A program made the position numbers and the translations under genes. The notes under the pieces were generated by a model. The model saw only the letters and a program-made list of their open reading frames with translations. It did not search any database and was not told the DNA's origin. Shown here one piece after another: positions 32,901 through 40,993 of a DNA stretch of 64,000 nucleotides. The number at the start of each line of letters is the position of its first letter. Within the stretch, counting starts at the first letter, position 1. Origin of the DNA: G963669295 sp963669295 (lineage in GTDB: Bacteria > Bacteroidota > Bacteroidia > Flavobacteriales_D > CALLUQ01); contig OY769938.1 of the NCBI GenBank assembly GCA_963669295.1, positions 4,092,001-4,156,000 of the forward strand, written 5' to 3'.

Positions 32901-32915
32901 AGTAAATTGAAATAA
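29910..32915 (+). CDS. Repeat-rich surface protein with T9SS type B (gliding-motility C-terminal) domain
   Basis: About 1001 residues from the ATG at 29910 (MIKITSRLLLTFLLLLSGIY, signal peptide). An earlier in-frame ATG inside the upstream gene would lack a signal peptide. Residues about 25-190 repeat the N-terminal domain of the preceding gene (PSWVTSGAPIGDTSTYIYN, NGVHIYRVDELP). An Ig-like stretch follows (LGNDTVLCQGGQVNLDVPG), then eight tandem repeats of 73 residues (about 253-835). A last Ig-like unit comes next (LPADTTICNSYISLDAGNFS), and then the CHU_C domain (WIPNVFTPNGDGINDFFFAV, YNRWGQLIFES). Type B cargo is usually anchored or cell-surface associated and needs a PorP/SprF partner, such as the one at 40001-40990. 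Confidence 0.88.
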   Translation: MIKITSRLLLTFLLLLSGIYVYAQPSWVTSGAPIGDTSTYIYNDTTGWGGWTGVTLNLNSPVGDMLEVSEVLDVDNPNGVHIYRVDELPSDVSGLPGCTPDFYYGVFLADTADASGKSYTVKYLYNMCNQWITLGNEIYLDVYDRFANDASPWSNLFAILDTTTDVLGKQNELYRGEYMLSINGLEVELGNDTVLCQGGQVNLDVPGCPTSILWNNSIVAPNITTDTTGQFFVEITDQCNNVAYDTINVTIEQLDPTITPVQAICTSDDPEALIAATPGGVWTINGSPNGGTFDPGALGQGTHQIIYTLTGVCTHADTLDVVLNPQPDATIDPIGPFCSQDVAVPLTAFDPGGTWTIDGSPNGGVFDPTQLGTGTYEVIYTIGGICPTADTMQITVNPLFDPTITPIGPFCSQDAVVPLVGVDAGGVWTINGTPNGGTFDPVQEGVGVHEVIYTFNGACPSADTFQVTVNPLPDASITPIGPFCDDEAAVALVGATPGGVWTIDGQPSAGTLDPAQLGAGTYEVIYTVNGICANADTIQVVVNAVFDPAITPIGPFCSQDAVVPLVGVDAGGAWTINGTPNGGTFDPIQEGVGVHEVIYTFSGACPTADTIQVTVNPLPDASIAPIGPFCNNEAAAALTGVTPGGVWTINGQPSAGTFDPTQLGAGTHEVIYTVTGVCDNADTIEVIVEQLMDPTITAIGPFCSADAEVPLIAVDAGGDWYINGISSGANFNPTQWGAGIHEVIYTFSGVCAISDTLEVTVDLTPDASIAPIGPFCDVDGVATLTAASSGGDWTIDNMPNSGTFDPGAWGAGSFEVIYTIGGICPNSDTIMVDVGGTPVFALPADTTICNSYISLDAGNFSSYLWQDGSTSSNYTVFDEGTYYVTVTNSDGCNATDTIVVVEQCPLSNLWIPNVFTPNGDGINDFFFAVGDHVLDFQMDIYNRWGQLIFESHDINIYWDGTTSAGTMVPDGVYVYVVKYYGYSDEGKVVEEVYYGHVSKLK
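30668..32415 (+). repeat. Eight in-frame 219-bp repeats (73 residues)
   Basis: Each unit reads about '(PDA/DPT)-I-x-PIGPFC-...-GG-x-WTINGxPNGGTFDP-...-G-x-HEVIYT-x-x-GxC-x-x-ADT'. Units 3+4 and 5+6 are near-copies of each other 438 bp apart (for example 31141 versus 31579), so the array grew partly by doubling a two-unit block. Units 1, 7 and 8 are the most diverged. Confidence 0.85.
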
Positions 32916-33200
32916 TGAACAGCTATGCGTATAGAAAGTAAATACATGTTATTACAAGGCGTAAGGCCGGAGAACGGTAATAGTCAAAAGAAACGAAAGA
33001 AAGTAACACGATTGAGGTTCACTTTACTGCCTAAGTAAAAGATAAAACCATCCATACAAACCAATATGTAAATGCGATAGATAACACAAATTAATGCAAG
33101 TCTCCCCATCAACCAATGGGAAAATAACCTACTTACACTTACCCTTCTAATCTTTTATCTATGACTACTCATTACGTTAAACCACTAAAAACCATTTATC
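32916..33200 (+). other. Intergenic stretch with one doubtful 37-codon reading frame
   Basis: There is no clear gene. A 37-residue frame runs 32925-33038 (ATG to TAA). It is very basic in its middle (NSQKKRKKVTRLRF), starts inside the spacing expected for a leader, and lacks a recognisable ribosome site. A 5-bp hairpin (CCCAT/ATGGG) near 33105-33120 is too weak to call a terminator. I see no promoter with a good TAnnTTTG before pepP. Confidence 0.3.
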
Positions 33201-34520
33201 ATGAGGTACGAGAACATTACCCCAAAGTTTTTTGCAAAGAACAGAACAAAATTGATCGAATTGATGGAGCCTGACTCCATTGCCATTTTTAATTCAAACT
33301 ACAGCATGCCTACCAATGGCGATGGCTGTTTTCCTTACAAGCAGAATAGTAATCTCTTTTATTTAAGCGGCATTGAGCAAGAAGATACCATATTGGTGCT
33401 TTGCAAGAACAAAAGAGCAATAGAAGAGCACCTTTTCATCAAAGCATCTAATGAAAAAGACAATATCTGGTTGGGTGAGCAATTGGTGAAGGAAGAAGCA
33501 CAACGGATATCTGGTGTCACTCATATGCATGAGTTACAAGAATTAGAGGCATTTTTTGCGGCCAGGATTCCCGGTTTTAGGCATGTACTTGTAGATATTA
33601 ATGAGCAATTTAATGTTCATACTGGTGTGAAGTGTAAAGGGTTTACAATGTTGCAAGAACTCAAGGATCGCTTTCCACTAAAAAAATATGGTAGTGCGGC
33701 AATATTGTTGACGCAGTTGCGCATGGTAAAAGAGCAGCAAGAAATTGACTTGATTCGCAAGGCTTGTGAGATCACAGGAGAGGCGTTTAAGATTATTCTT
33801 GACTTTGTTTGCCCCGGTGTAAAAGAGTATGAAATTGAGGCAGAGGCAAGTAGAAGTATTCTAAAACAAGGAGCCACCCGCTTTGCCTATCCGCCTATTT
33901 TTGGTGCGGGAATTAACTCTTGTGTGTTGCATTATTTTCACAATCATAACACCTGTAAGGATGGGGAAATGCTGACGTTAGATGTAGGAGCAGAATATGC
34001 CAATTACAGCGCAGACATTTCGCGCTCTATACCCGTGAATGGAAAATTCACAAAACGACAAAGTGAAGTATATGAAGCAGTAGAACGAATACAGCAACGA
34101 GCCATTGATGAATTAAGAGTGGGTAAACGCCTTGATGATTACGAAAAAGAAGTGGCTCAGATGATGGAGCAAGAATTGATAGGGCTCGGATTATTGAAGG
34201 AAGAGGCCATTGCTCACCAATCTGTTGATGAACCCTTGTATAGAAAGTTTTACATGCACCGAACTGCACATCATATTGGATTAGATACCCACGATGTACA
34301 CATTAAAGACATGCCTTTGAAAGAGGGCATGGTGTTAACTTGTGAGCCTGGAATTTACATTTGGGAAGAAGCCATTGGTATTCGATTGGAAGATGTTGTT
34401 TTGGTAACGAAAAAAGGCCCGGTTGTACTTTCAGCATCTATTCCAAAAGCATTGCATGAGATAGAACAATACATGGCCAGTACTCGTTCTTCTCGTGAAA
34501 TACTTGCTAGTGTCGAATAA
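33201..34520 (+). CDS. pepP: Xaa-Pro aminopeptidase (M24B family)
   Basis: A 439-residue cytoplasmic dinuclear metallopeptidase that removes N-terminal residues before proline. The N-terminal AMP_N domain is visible (FAKNRTKLIELMEPDSIAIF, FPYKQNSNLFYLSGIEQEDT). The catalytic pita-bread domain has the metal ligands in order: LDVGAEYANYSADISRSIPV (two Asp, about 258-270), a His in MHRTAHHIGLDTHDVH (about 351-366), and Glu in LTCEPGIYIWEEAIGIRLED (about 376-395). The length is normal for PepP. Its end overlaps the converging PKD gene by 14 bp. Confidence 0.95.
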   Translation: MRYENITPKFFAKNRTKLIELMEPDSIAIFNSNYSMPTNGDGCFPYKQNSNLFYLSGIEQEDTILVLCKNKRAIEEHLFIKASNEKDNIWLGEQLVKEEAQRISGVTHMHELQELEAFFAARIPGFRHVLVDINEQFNVHTGVKCKGFTMLQELKDRFPLKKYGSAAILLTQLRMVKEQQEIDLIRKACEITGEAFKIILDFVCPGVKEYEIEAEASRSILKQGATRFAYPPIFGAGINSCVLHYFHNHNTCKDGEMLTLDVGAEYANYSADISRSIPVNGKFTKRQSEVYEAVERIQQRAIDELRVGKRLDDYEKEVAQMMEQELIGLGLLKEEAIAHQSVDEPLYRKFYMHRTAHHIGLDTHDVHIKDMPLKEGMVLTCEPGIYIWEEAIGIRLEDVVLVTKKGPVVLSASIPKALHEIEQYMASTRSSREILASVE

Positions 34521-35745
34521 TTATCTTGCGCATATTTACATCAATGGGAGAGCGTAATATGAGGAGGTAAACCCCTTCGGGTAAGTGTGCGATATTTATG
34601 CGTGTTTTTTCCTTGATTGCTTTCGTGTGTATGACTACCTGGCCAATGCTGTTTTGTAAAAGCAATTCATTTACGCTGTTGTGTATGCTGGTATTAACTA
34701 CCAGGTAATCTTGAGCGGGGTTGGGAAAAACAATCACCTTATTGTTTGTAGGTATTTCTTCCATGGAAACTGAAAAGAGGGAATCGTAGTTGATAGGAAG
34801 GCAAAGCATGTCCCAGCAATTGCAATTGATGTCTTGTATGGTTAAGCATACTTCATGCGTTCCGCCAATGGTTATTACACCGTAAGGATCATTGGCAAAA
34901 CTGGATTGAGCTGTTCCATTGAGGTTATAGTTCCACAATGTTTGTGTGAAATTACCTGTTGAGGTATTGATTAGGTATAAAGTATCGTTGCTAAAATTAT
35001 AAGTAAAAGAAGCATCACAGTTGTTGGTGCCATTGACGGTTACCCACTGGCAAAGCGTTTGTGAATCACCTGTTTCAGGTTCGGTAGCAGTAAGGCAAAT
35101 TTGATAACTACCATCTACAGCATAATCATGAGTGGCTGTTACATTGTTGGAAGTATCAATGTATCCGTCACCAAAATCCCACATCAAATCTAAGCAGGTA
35201 AATGGAAAAACAGGAGCGGCCGAAACTTGTACATGTCCGGCACAAATGGATGGTGTTAAGAACCAAAGCAACGAGTCGTTAGGACAAGCACCCCTTGTAT
35301 ATTGTTTAATGCCGGCATTGTGTGCCCGACAAAAATCGCGATAGGTAATGCCATCACAGCCGCATACGGGGCACCAATTATCTGAAATGCATGGAACGGT
35401 ATTAATCAAATTATTATCGATACAGGCAATGGAGGTATCTGCTACTACAGTGGCACATATAGTATCTGTACAGGTACCGTCCAATAATTCAATAATAACA
35501 CAAACAGAGTAAGTTCCGGGTTGACCGTATTGGTGTCGAATGTTAAAATATCCGGTATCTGAAACAATGGGAGATCCATCACCAAAATCCCAGGTGTATA
35601 ACGCTGATGAAGGGGCGGGAGGATTGAGCACCAGATAGGCCTCATTGATTTCGGTATCTACCGAATAAAGGAGGTTAGAGGAGCATTGTGCCTGACAAAA
35701 TATGGTTGAAGTTGCTAATAAAAAGCATAGTACAAGGAGTTTCAT
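34507..35745 (-). CDS. Secreted PKD-domain protein with Kazal-like module and T9SS type A tail
   Basis: About 412 residues from the minus-strand ATG at 35745 (MKLLVLCFLLATSTIFCQAQ, signal peptide). A longer frame from 35790 would include a hydrophilic 15-residue stretch and the hairpin at 35776-35803, so the inner start is better. Domains: a PKD domain (YTWDFGDGSPIVSDTGYFNI), then a Cys-rich module with C-P-V-CGCDGITYRDFCRA (about 125-155) that follows the Kazal/follistatin pattern C-x-P-V-C-G-x-D-G-x-T-Y, a second PKD (LMWDFGDGYIDTSNNVTATH), a further Ig-like region, and a type A sorting domain (VIVFPNPAQDYLVVN to GVYLLILRS). The Kazal module could inhibit serine proteases; this is inferred from its pattern only. 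Confidence 0.8.
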   Translation of the reverse strand: MKLLVLCFLLATSTIFCQAQCSSNLLYSVDTEINEAYLVLNPPAPSSALYTWDFGDGSPIVSDTGYFNIRHQYGQPGTYSVCVIIELLDGTCTDTICATVVADTSIACIDNNLINTVPCISDNWCPVCGCDGITYRDFCRAHNAGIKQYTRGACPNDSLLWFLTPSICAGHVQVSAAPVFPFTCLDLMWDFGDGYIDTSNNVTATHDYAVDGSYQICLTATEPETGDSQTLCQWVTVNGTNNCDASFTYNFSNDTLYLINTSTGNFTQTLWNYNLNGTAQSSFANDPYGVITIGGTHEVCLTIQDINCNCWDMLCLPINYDSLFSVSMEEIPTNNKVIVFPNPAQDYLVVNTSIHNSVNELLLQNSIGQVVIHTKAIKEKTRINIAHLPEGVYLLILRSPIDVNMRKIIIRH

Positions 35746-35775
35746 GGTAGTTGTATTAGTGGTTTTGTTAGGAGT

Positions 35776-35803
35776 CCGGGTCTTACTCATAAGTAAGACC
35801 CGG
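35776..35803 (-). terminator. Perfect 12-bp hairpin between the S41 and PKD genes
   Basis: CCGGGTCTTACT (35776-35787) pairs with AGTAAGACCCGG (35792-35803) around a 4-base loop. It sits 68 bp after the S41 gene end and 30 bp before the PKD gene start, both on the minus strand. There is no strong T-tract on either side (ATTGTTT on the plus side), so it may be a weak terminator, an mRNA-processing or stabilising hairpin, or a leader element. Confidence 0.5.
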
Positions 35804-35871
35804 ATTGTTTAACTAAATGGTGTGCAAAATGCATTATCAGCTTTTATACCACACCTGTTGAGACACACGGT

Positions 35872-36900
35872 TTATTTCAAAAGATCGATTCCCTTTTCAA
35901 GGGCTTCATCTGTGCCTGATAAAACATCACTTTTTTGATTCAGCACAACAACGTTGGGAGCAAGACCTATTCCTTCGTAGCTTATGCCATTAGCATCTAC
36001 CCATTGGCCGATGCTTAACGAATATCCCCAGCCGTTAGGCATTTCTCTATTAATTTGATTCGAAAAAGCTCCTGCTGTTGTATCGCCAACAAAGGTGACG
36101 TTTGGAATCACTTTCATGGCTAAACAAAATGTTTCTCTAGCACTTATGGTAAATCTATGGGTAAGCACTACAATGGGTTTATTGTATTGAAAATCACCCT
36201 CTGGACGTACTAACCATTGCTGGAACGCTGTGAAGTCGTTTTCATCCGGTCCTGCCTTTACTCTAGTTTGCATGTAAGGGATAGCTGTAGTGGTAAACCT
36301 GCCAGCCAGGTATTGCCCTGCAATGTCTTCTCCACCATAACCACCCCTAACATCAATAATAATGGCATCGGTATTTTGAAGGGCGGATAATACCTTGTCA
36401 AATGGCTTTTCAAGAAATTTAGGCGAGTCACTAAACCCTTCAATATGAATGTAACCAATGTTGTCTGACAGTACTCCATAGGTGAAAAATGGATCTTCAA
36501 ATTGTGCATTGGATAAATAATGCCTTTTTACTATTTCCAGATCAAAATCGTTGATGGTATCGATTCTTCCCAATATGCCTGATTGATACATAGGTAGGCT
36601 GGAGGAGGAAGTTGGCAATAGTGCTACATGGCAATCATTTAACAGGGCCATCATCTCTGTTATCGTGGTGTAAAGCGCAAGATCGCTACTGCGATTAGTG
36701 ATGGTAGGGCGGTATGCTTGATACACTGAATCCCAATCAATGCGCTTTATTTCGAATAACCCATATTTAGCATCGAATTCGCCCCAAATGGCTTCAAAAT
36801 TATCTTCAGGGTTGTCTGAAAATTCAGGGTTGAGTAAAAGCTTATCGCAAGCTGTAAATAAGCATACTATGATTAAAAGTGTAAGGTGGATTCGTTTCAT
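35872..36900 (-). CDS. S41-family peptidase lipoprotein
   Basis: A 342-residue protein with a lipoprotein signal (MKRIHLTLLIIVCLFTACDK, lipobox LFTAC). The tail-specific protease/S41 core is visible: VLSDNIGYIHIEGFSDSPKF, AIIIDVRGGYGGEDIAGQYL, the serine loop HRFTISARETFCLAMKVIPN with the likely catalytic Ser, and VGDTTAGAFSNQINREMPNG. No PDZ domain is evident, which fits the short, non-CtpA subgroup. It is probably anchored in the periplasm or on the surface. The next gene starts 3 bp upstream on the same strand, so the two are likely co-transcribed. Confidence 0.85.
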   Translation of the reverse strand: MKRIHLTLLIIVCLFTACDKLLLNPEFSDNPEDNFEAIWGEFDAKYGLFEIKRIDWDSVYQAYRPTITNRSSDLALYTTITEMMALLNDCHVALLPTSSSSLPMYQSGILGRIDTINDFDLEIVKRHYLSNAQFEDPFFTYGVLSDNIGYIHIEGFSDSPKFLEKPFDKVLSALQNTDAIIIDVRGGYGGEDIAGQYLAGRFTTTAIPYMQTRVKAGPDENDFTAFQQWLVRPEGDFQYNKPIVVLTHRFTISARETFCLAMKVIPNVTFVGDTTAGAFSNQINREMPNGWGYSLSIGQWVDANGISYEGIGLAPNVVVLNQKSDVLSGTDEALEKGIDLLK

Positions 36901-36903
36901 GGC

Positions 36904-37731
36904 TTAAAATTTATAAACTGCAGCAATAGTGTTAGAGTAGGCTTTGAAATTTTCTTTATTGATGTTGCTAATGTTCATCCAGTAGAACCGATAGCTAACT
37001 TCCAGTGCTTTCTTTTCGTTGAGTTGGTAGCGAAGATTTAGACGTAGCCTTAACTGTTGAAACTTGTTGATCGACATAAAGGAAGCCCCGGTTTTGAGGT
37101 ATGCTTTAAAGTAGCTGTTTTCTGGTAAGCTAGGGTCGTATGCATAAGGAGGTTTAACCATGTGTGAAAATACTGGTATCGCAACTTCTGCGTTGAGGCT
37201 GGCCTTGTAGTATTCGTAAATCTTAGTTTTGGCAACGGGCATGATGCTGAGTTGATTTAAAAACCAGGTATCTGCCCCTATAGCAGTATAGGTGAATTGG
37301 TTGTATAATCTTGCCCCCAAATCGATGTCTCGTTGGGCCTTTTTTAACTTCCACATGCGCGAATATTGAAATGAGGCTTGAAGAAAAGACAGTCCTGGAT
37401 TGATTTTATAAACAGAAGAATCTCTTGTCCCATTAATGGTATAATGATCGTATGCTATTGCCTCTCTTTTCCCAAATTCTTTCGATTGATTGCTTCCAAT
37501 AGCAAGTCCTAACCCAATGTCCCAGTGCTTTCCATTCTTCTGTTTTTCAAATGCTCCTTCCAATGTTCCTGCATTGGCTATGTAAATCAATGGCGAGGTG
37601 TTTTTGTCTAACATTCTCGTTTTTTGATAGCCAGCTACAATAGACCAGTTTTTAACGTTTAATGTGTCGGTATTGCCATAGGAAAAGGTGGTTAATGCTA
37701 TGAAGCATAGCAAAAAGGTGGTTTTTGTCAT
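36904..37731 (-). CDS. Putative outer-membrane beta-barrel protein
   Basis: A 275-residue protein with a signal peptide (MTKTTFLLCFIALTTFSYGN). It consists of alternating strands with aromatic girdles (NWSIVAGYQKTRMLDKN, LSFLQASFQYSRMWKLKKAQ, RLRLNLRYQLNEKKALEVSY) and ends in a Phe (AYSNTIAAVYKF), as outer-membrane barrels do. No named family can be assigned. It is upstream of the S41 lipoprotein in the same transcription unit (3-bp gap). Confidence 0.65.
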   Translation of the reverse strand: MTKTTFLLCFIALTTFSYGNTDTLNVKNWSIVAGYQKTRMLDKNTSPLIYIANAGTLEGAFEKQKNGKHWDIGLGLAIGSNQSKEFGKREAIAYDHYTINGTRDSSVYKINPGLSFLQASFQYSRMWKLKKAQRDIDLGARLYNQFTYTAIGADTWFLNQLSIMPVAKTKIYEYYKASLNAEVAIPVFSHMVKPPYAYDPSLPENSYFKAYLKTGASFMSINKFQQLRLRLNLRYQLNEKKALEVSYRFYWMNISNINKENFKAYSNTIAAVYKF

Positions 37732-37828
37732 TTTTGTTGAGTTGTATGTTACAGTAATTAATTATTGATGGTTAGTAGCAAATGAAAATGCACTTGATAT
37801 TAATGGTTGATGGCCTGGTGTTTATGGG

Positions 37829-39997
37829 TTATTTTAGCTTCACTAGATCGTCGCTAACAATTTTTACTTCTATTCTGCGATTCTTTTGATGCGCTTCTTC
37901 CTCACATTCAGTGGTATCGTTGCAGTTATTTATAAGTTTGTTTTCGCCATAACCTTTTCCCTTCAAACGTTGTCGTTCAATTCCAACATCAATAAGGTAT
38001 TTTACGGCAGCCTTGGCACGTTTATCCGATAGCCTTAAGTTGTAGGCATTCCCTCCTCTTGAATCAGTGTGAGCACTAAGTTCAATAGAGATTTCGGGGT
38101 GGTTTTGTAAAAAGAGCTTTACCCGATCCAATACCACTTTTGCTTCGTCGGTAATGTCCCAACGATTGTATTCAAAGTAGATGTTGTTGAAGGTAATCAC
38201 CTTATTTTCTTCTACTTCGTTTTCAAGTGAGTAAGTAATGTCGTTGTTAAAGTCTTCATCCACAATAGGGCGCGTGTACTTCGAATAGCCATCGGCATCA
38301 ATACTAATGGAGAGTTGATCTAATACATCATCGGGTTGATCAATGTGTACTGAAAATTTCCCCAGGGCATCGGTAGTAGTGGTATAAAGCAATTGATCGT
38401 TGTGGAATATTTTTACTGTGGCATTTTCAATTCCTTTATCCGTTAAGCCATCTTGAGCAATGCCTCGAATGGTTCGAGGCTCAAGACGATATGTTAATGT
38501 TGAGTCCAGGTGTTGATCGGTTAACACTTCTTCCAGTGGGATGAATCCCTGGCTGGCCAATTGTACCCGATAATTATCAAGTGATTTGATAGGGTGGAAC
38601 CGCAATGCGAACAGTCCATTTTCATCACTGTTTGTTGTCGCAATGACCGAGTCATTCAGTAGGAGTTTTACTTGAGCATCTGCTATGGGTTCATCTAACT
38701 TATCGCTTAAAGCAATTCCCTTGATGTTGGAGGGGTGTTTTACGAATGCGTAGATGGAATCTTCAAAGCTTCCACGGTTAGAAGAGATAAATCCATTTTT
38801 GCCGTTAGGGTGTTGAACAAAGGCAAAATCATCCATAGAAGAGTTGATAGGGAGTCCCAGGTTATTTGGTGTGGACCATTGTAGTTCCTCCCTGGTTGAT
38901 ACGAACACATCTAGGCCACCAAAACCGGTGTGTCCGTTAGAGGCAAAATACAATGCTCCCGTGGCATCAATAAAAGGGAATGTTTCATCGGCATCAGTAT
39001 TGACCGAATTCCCCAGGTTAATAGGTGGTCCCCAACCATTGTCTTGCCTTTCGCATACGTACAAATCTTTCCCTCCCAATCCGCCAGGCATATTAGAGGA
39101 AAAGAAAAGCAAAGAACCATCTGCAGATAATGCAGGATGTGCACAAGAATATTCGTTGCTATTGAATGTCAACGCTTCGATGTCCGTCCATTGTTTCCCT
39201 TTTTTTACGGCACGGTATATTTTTAGGTGGTTTTCTCCGGCTTCACTCAGGCCCTTCTTGCTTTGTTTGAACGAAGAGTTTCTGGTAAAGTACAATTCGT
39301 TCAATTCGCTGTTGAATGAAATTGCTCCTTCATGAAAAGAGGAAGTGAGTCGTTTAGAAAAAAGCTCGGGCTCACCAATGGCACCAAATTCATCAATGCT
39401 TGAACGGTAAAGGTTGAGATAGGGTTTACCGGTAACCGGGTTGAGTTGATCCAATCCGATAAGGTCTTTTTTGGCCATGGATGAATACACAACATCTTCT
39501 CCATAATACTGAATGCCAAAAGATTGCCCAGTGGTATGAATAGGTGTTACTTCTAGTGTAAAACGCTGTTGCTTTCTCACCTGATTTTTGGCCCAAACAC
39601 AAGCCGCAATTTTTTCATCAATTTTTGGAGTGTTGCCTTCTATTTCGGCATAAAACAGGTACCAGTTCCTGGCTTCGGCATAGTTGCCTTTTGTTCTATA
39701 AATATCGCCACAGTAGGGGTAGTATTTAATGGGAAGACTGTCTTTTTGGTGCAATTCCAACAAATAGGGTAGTGCTGCATCGTGGGCATTAATGTTGTAA
39801 TGACATACTGCCAAATTCAGTTTAGCTTTGCTATTGTTTGGTTGTTTGCTTAACCCCTCCTGGTAGTGATGAATGGCCAGGCCATAGGCTTTTTTTTCGA
39901 AGTATTCATCGGCCTTTTTAAAGGCATTCTTTTGTGCTAAAGTGAGATGAGATAGCAGCAAGAAAACGATGAAGAGGTGTAGTTGAAATATCTTCAT
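37829..39997 (-). CDS. porE: PorE-like OmpA protein (TPR, PD40 propeller, CRD, OmpA)
   Basis: A 722-residue protein with a signal peptide. Domain order: an N-terminal TPR array (about 25-150; FKKADEYFEKKAYGLAIHHY), a WD40/PD40 beta-propeller (about 165-430; repeated motifs ALSADGSLLFFSSNMPGGLG, FIDATGALYFASNGHTGFGG), carboxypeptidase regulatory-like folds (about 440-620), and a C-terminal OmpA peptidoglycan-binding domain (LSAHTDSRGGNAYNLRLSDK, RAKAAVKYLIDVGI). This exact order is that of PorE, which ties the T9SS to peptidoglycan. It lies 3 bp downstream of the PorP/SprF gene. Many PorE paralogs occur in one genome, so it may serve only the local cargo rather than the core machine. Confidence 0.85.
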   Translation of the reverse strand: MKIFQLHLFIVFLLLSHLTLAQKNAFKKADEYFEKKAYGLAIHHYQEGLSKQPNNSKAKLNLAVCHYNINAHDAALPYLLELHQKDSLPIKYYPYCGDIYRTKGNYAEARNWYLFYAEIEGNTPKIDEKIAACVWAKNQVRKQQRFTLEVTPIHTTGQSFGIQYYGEDVVYSSMAKKDLIGLDQLNPVTGKPYLNLYRSSIDEFGAIGEPELFSKRLTSSFHEGAISFNSELNELYFTRNSSFKQSKKGLSEAGENHLKIYRAVKKGKQWTDIEALTFNSNEYSCAHPALSADGSLLFFSSNMPGGLGGKDLYVCERQDNGWGPPINLGNSVNTDADETFPFIDATGALYFASNGHTGFGGLDVFVSTREELQWSTPNNLGLPINSSMDDFAFVQHPNGKNGFISSNRGSFEDSIYAFVKHPSNIKGIALSDKLDEPIADAQVKLLLNDSVIATTNSDENGLFALRFHPIKSLDNYRVQLASQGFIPLEEVLTDQHLDSTLTYRLEPRTIRGIAQDGLTDKGIENATVKIFHNDQLLYTTTTDALGKFSVHIDQPDDVLDQLSISIDADGYSKYTRPIVDEDFNNDITYSLENEVEENKVITFNNIYFEYNRWDITDEAKVVLDRVKLFLQNHPEISIELSAHTDSRGGNAYNLRLSDKRAKAAVKYLIDVGIERQRLKGKGYGENKLINNCNDTTECEEEAHQKNRRIEVKIVSDDLVKLK

Positions 39998-40000
39998 GAA

Positions 40001-40990
40001 TTAAAAGAATCTTGGAGTGAAAGAAGCTTTGAATTGATCGTTCATTGGGAGTGCCATACTCAATCGAATTTCATGCGACCCATTGCTGTAAGTTTTAATA
40101 TCGGTAGTAGTAAGGTCGTAGGAATAAGTGATTGAATAGCGCGAGTTGTAGATGAACCCGGCATGGGCTGTAAAAGCAGCCCCGCTGCGATAACCTAAGC
40201 CTGCCCAAAAGGTTTGTTTGATGAGCACACTACCATTGAGGTCGAATTGTAATGGAGCTCCATATACATTCTTAAAGAGCACTGTAGGTTTAATAATCAA
40301 ATCTTCTGCCACAGGAAATAAGTACGTACCATATAAGAAGAAATGCGTTTGTTGCATGTGCAGTAATTTTGACCGAACAGTAGCGGCAGCATCTTCATAA
40401 TTAACAGTATTGGTAACCAACCTGGGAATGGTGAGGCCAATCATGTATTTTTTGGTGTTATACATGGTGCCAAACCCAAAATGAGGTAAAAGAACTTTGT
40501 TTTGTTGTCCATTGAATTGGGGATCGTTGGCATCAATTAATGTAAGATCACCGTACGATTCCATATAGCGATCGAAGCCTGCTTGTAGTCCAAAAGACAG
40601 CATTTTTTTGCCACCGCTTAATCGACTGCGTTTTCTCTTTTTGGAAAAATTCCCTCCGCCCAATTGTATGCGATAGGCATAGGCAGCAGTGACCGACAGT
40701 TCGTCGGAAGCACCAATTTTATCTTTAACAACAGAAAGTCCAACCCCCATGTTGTTAAGAATAGGGGCGTGGGCATTAAGGGCAATAGTTACTGGAGCGC
40801 CCTCGAAGTTTACCCATTGCGACCGGTGTAGTATAGAAGCACTTAATGCGTCTTTAGAACCGGAATAAGCAGGGTTAATCAACCCTTCGCTGTGCATGTA
40901 TTGACTGAAGTTGGTTTCGCTTTGTGCAATGCTTAGGGTTGCAACAAGGAAAAGCCCAAAATATAGGGGTATGCGTAGTAAGTTTTGCAT
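40001..40990 (-). CDS. PorP/SprF family type IX secretion membrane protein
   Basis: A 329-residue outer-membrane barrel with a signal peptide (MQNLLRIPLYFGLFLVATLS). Family marks are SETNFSQYMHSEGLINPAYS near the start, SILHRSQWVNFEGAPVTIAL, and YSITYSYDLTTTDIKTYSNG with SHEIRLSMAL near the end. PorP/SprF proteins bind the C-terminal domain of type B cargo and hold it at the surface. The neighbouring gene (40994-42775) encodes exactly such a cargo protein, so this is its likely dedicated partner. Confidence 0.92.
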   Translation of the reverse strand: MQNLLRIPLYFGLFLVATLSIAQSETNFSQYMHSEGLINPAYSGSKDALSASILHRSQWVNFEGAPVTIALNAHAPILNNMGVGLSVVKDKIGASDELSVTAAYAYRIQLGGGNFSKKRKRSRLSGGKKMLSFGLQAGFDRYMESYGDLTLIDANDPQFNGQQNKVLLPHFGFGTMYNTKKYMIGLTIPRLVTNTVNYEDAAATVRSKLLHMQQTHFFLYGTYLFPVAEDLIIKPTVLFKNVYGAPLQFDLNGSVLIKQTFWAGLGYRSGAAFTAHAGFIYNSRYSITYSYDLTTTDIKTYSNGSHEIRLSMALPMNDQFKASFTPRFF

Positions 40991-40993
40991 GGC

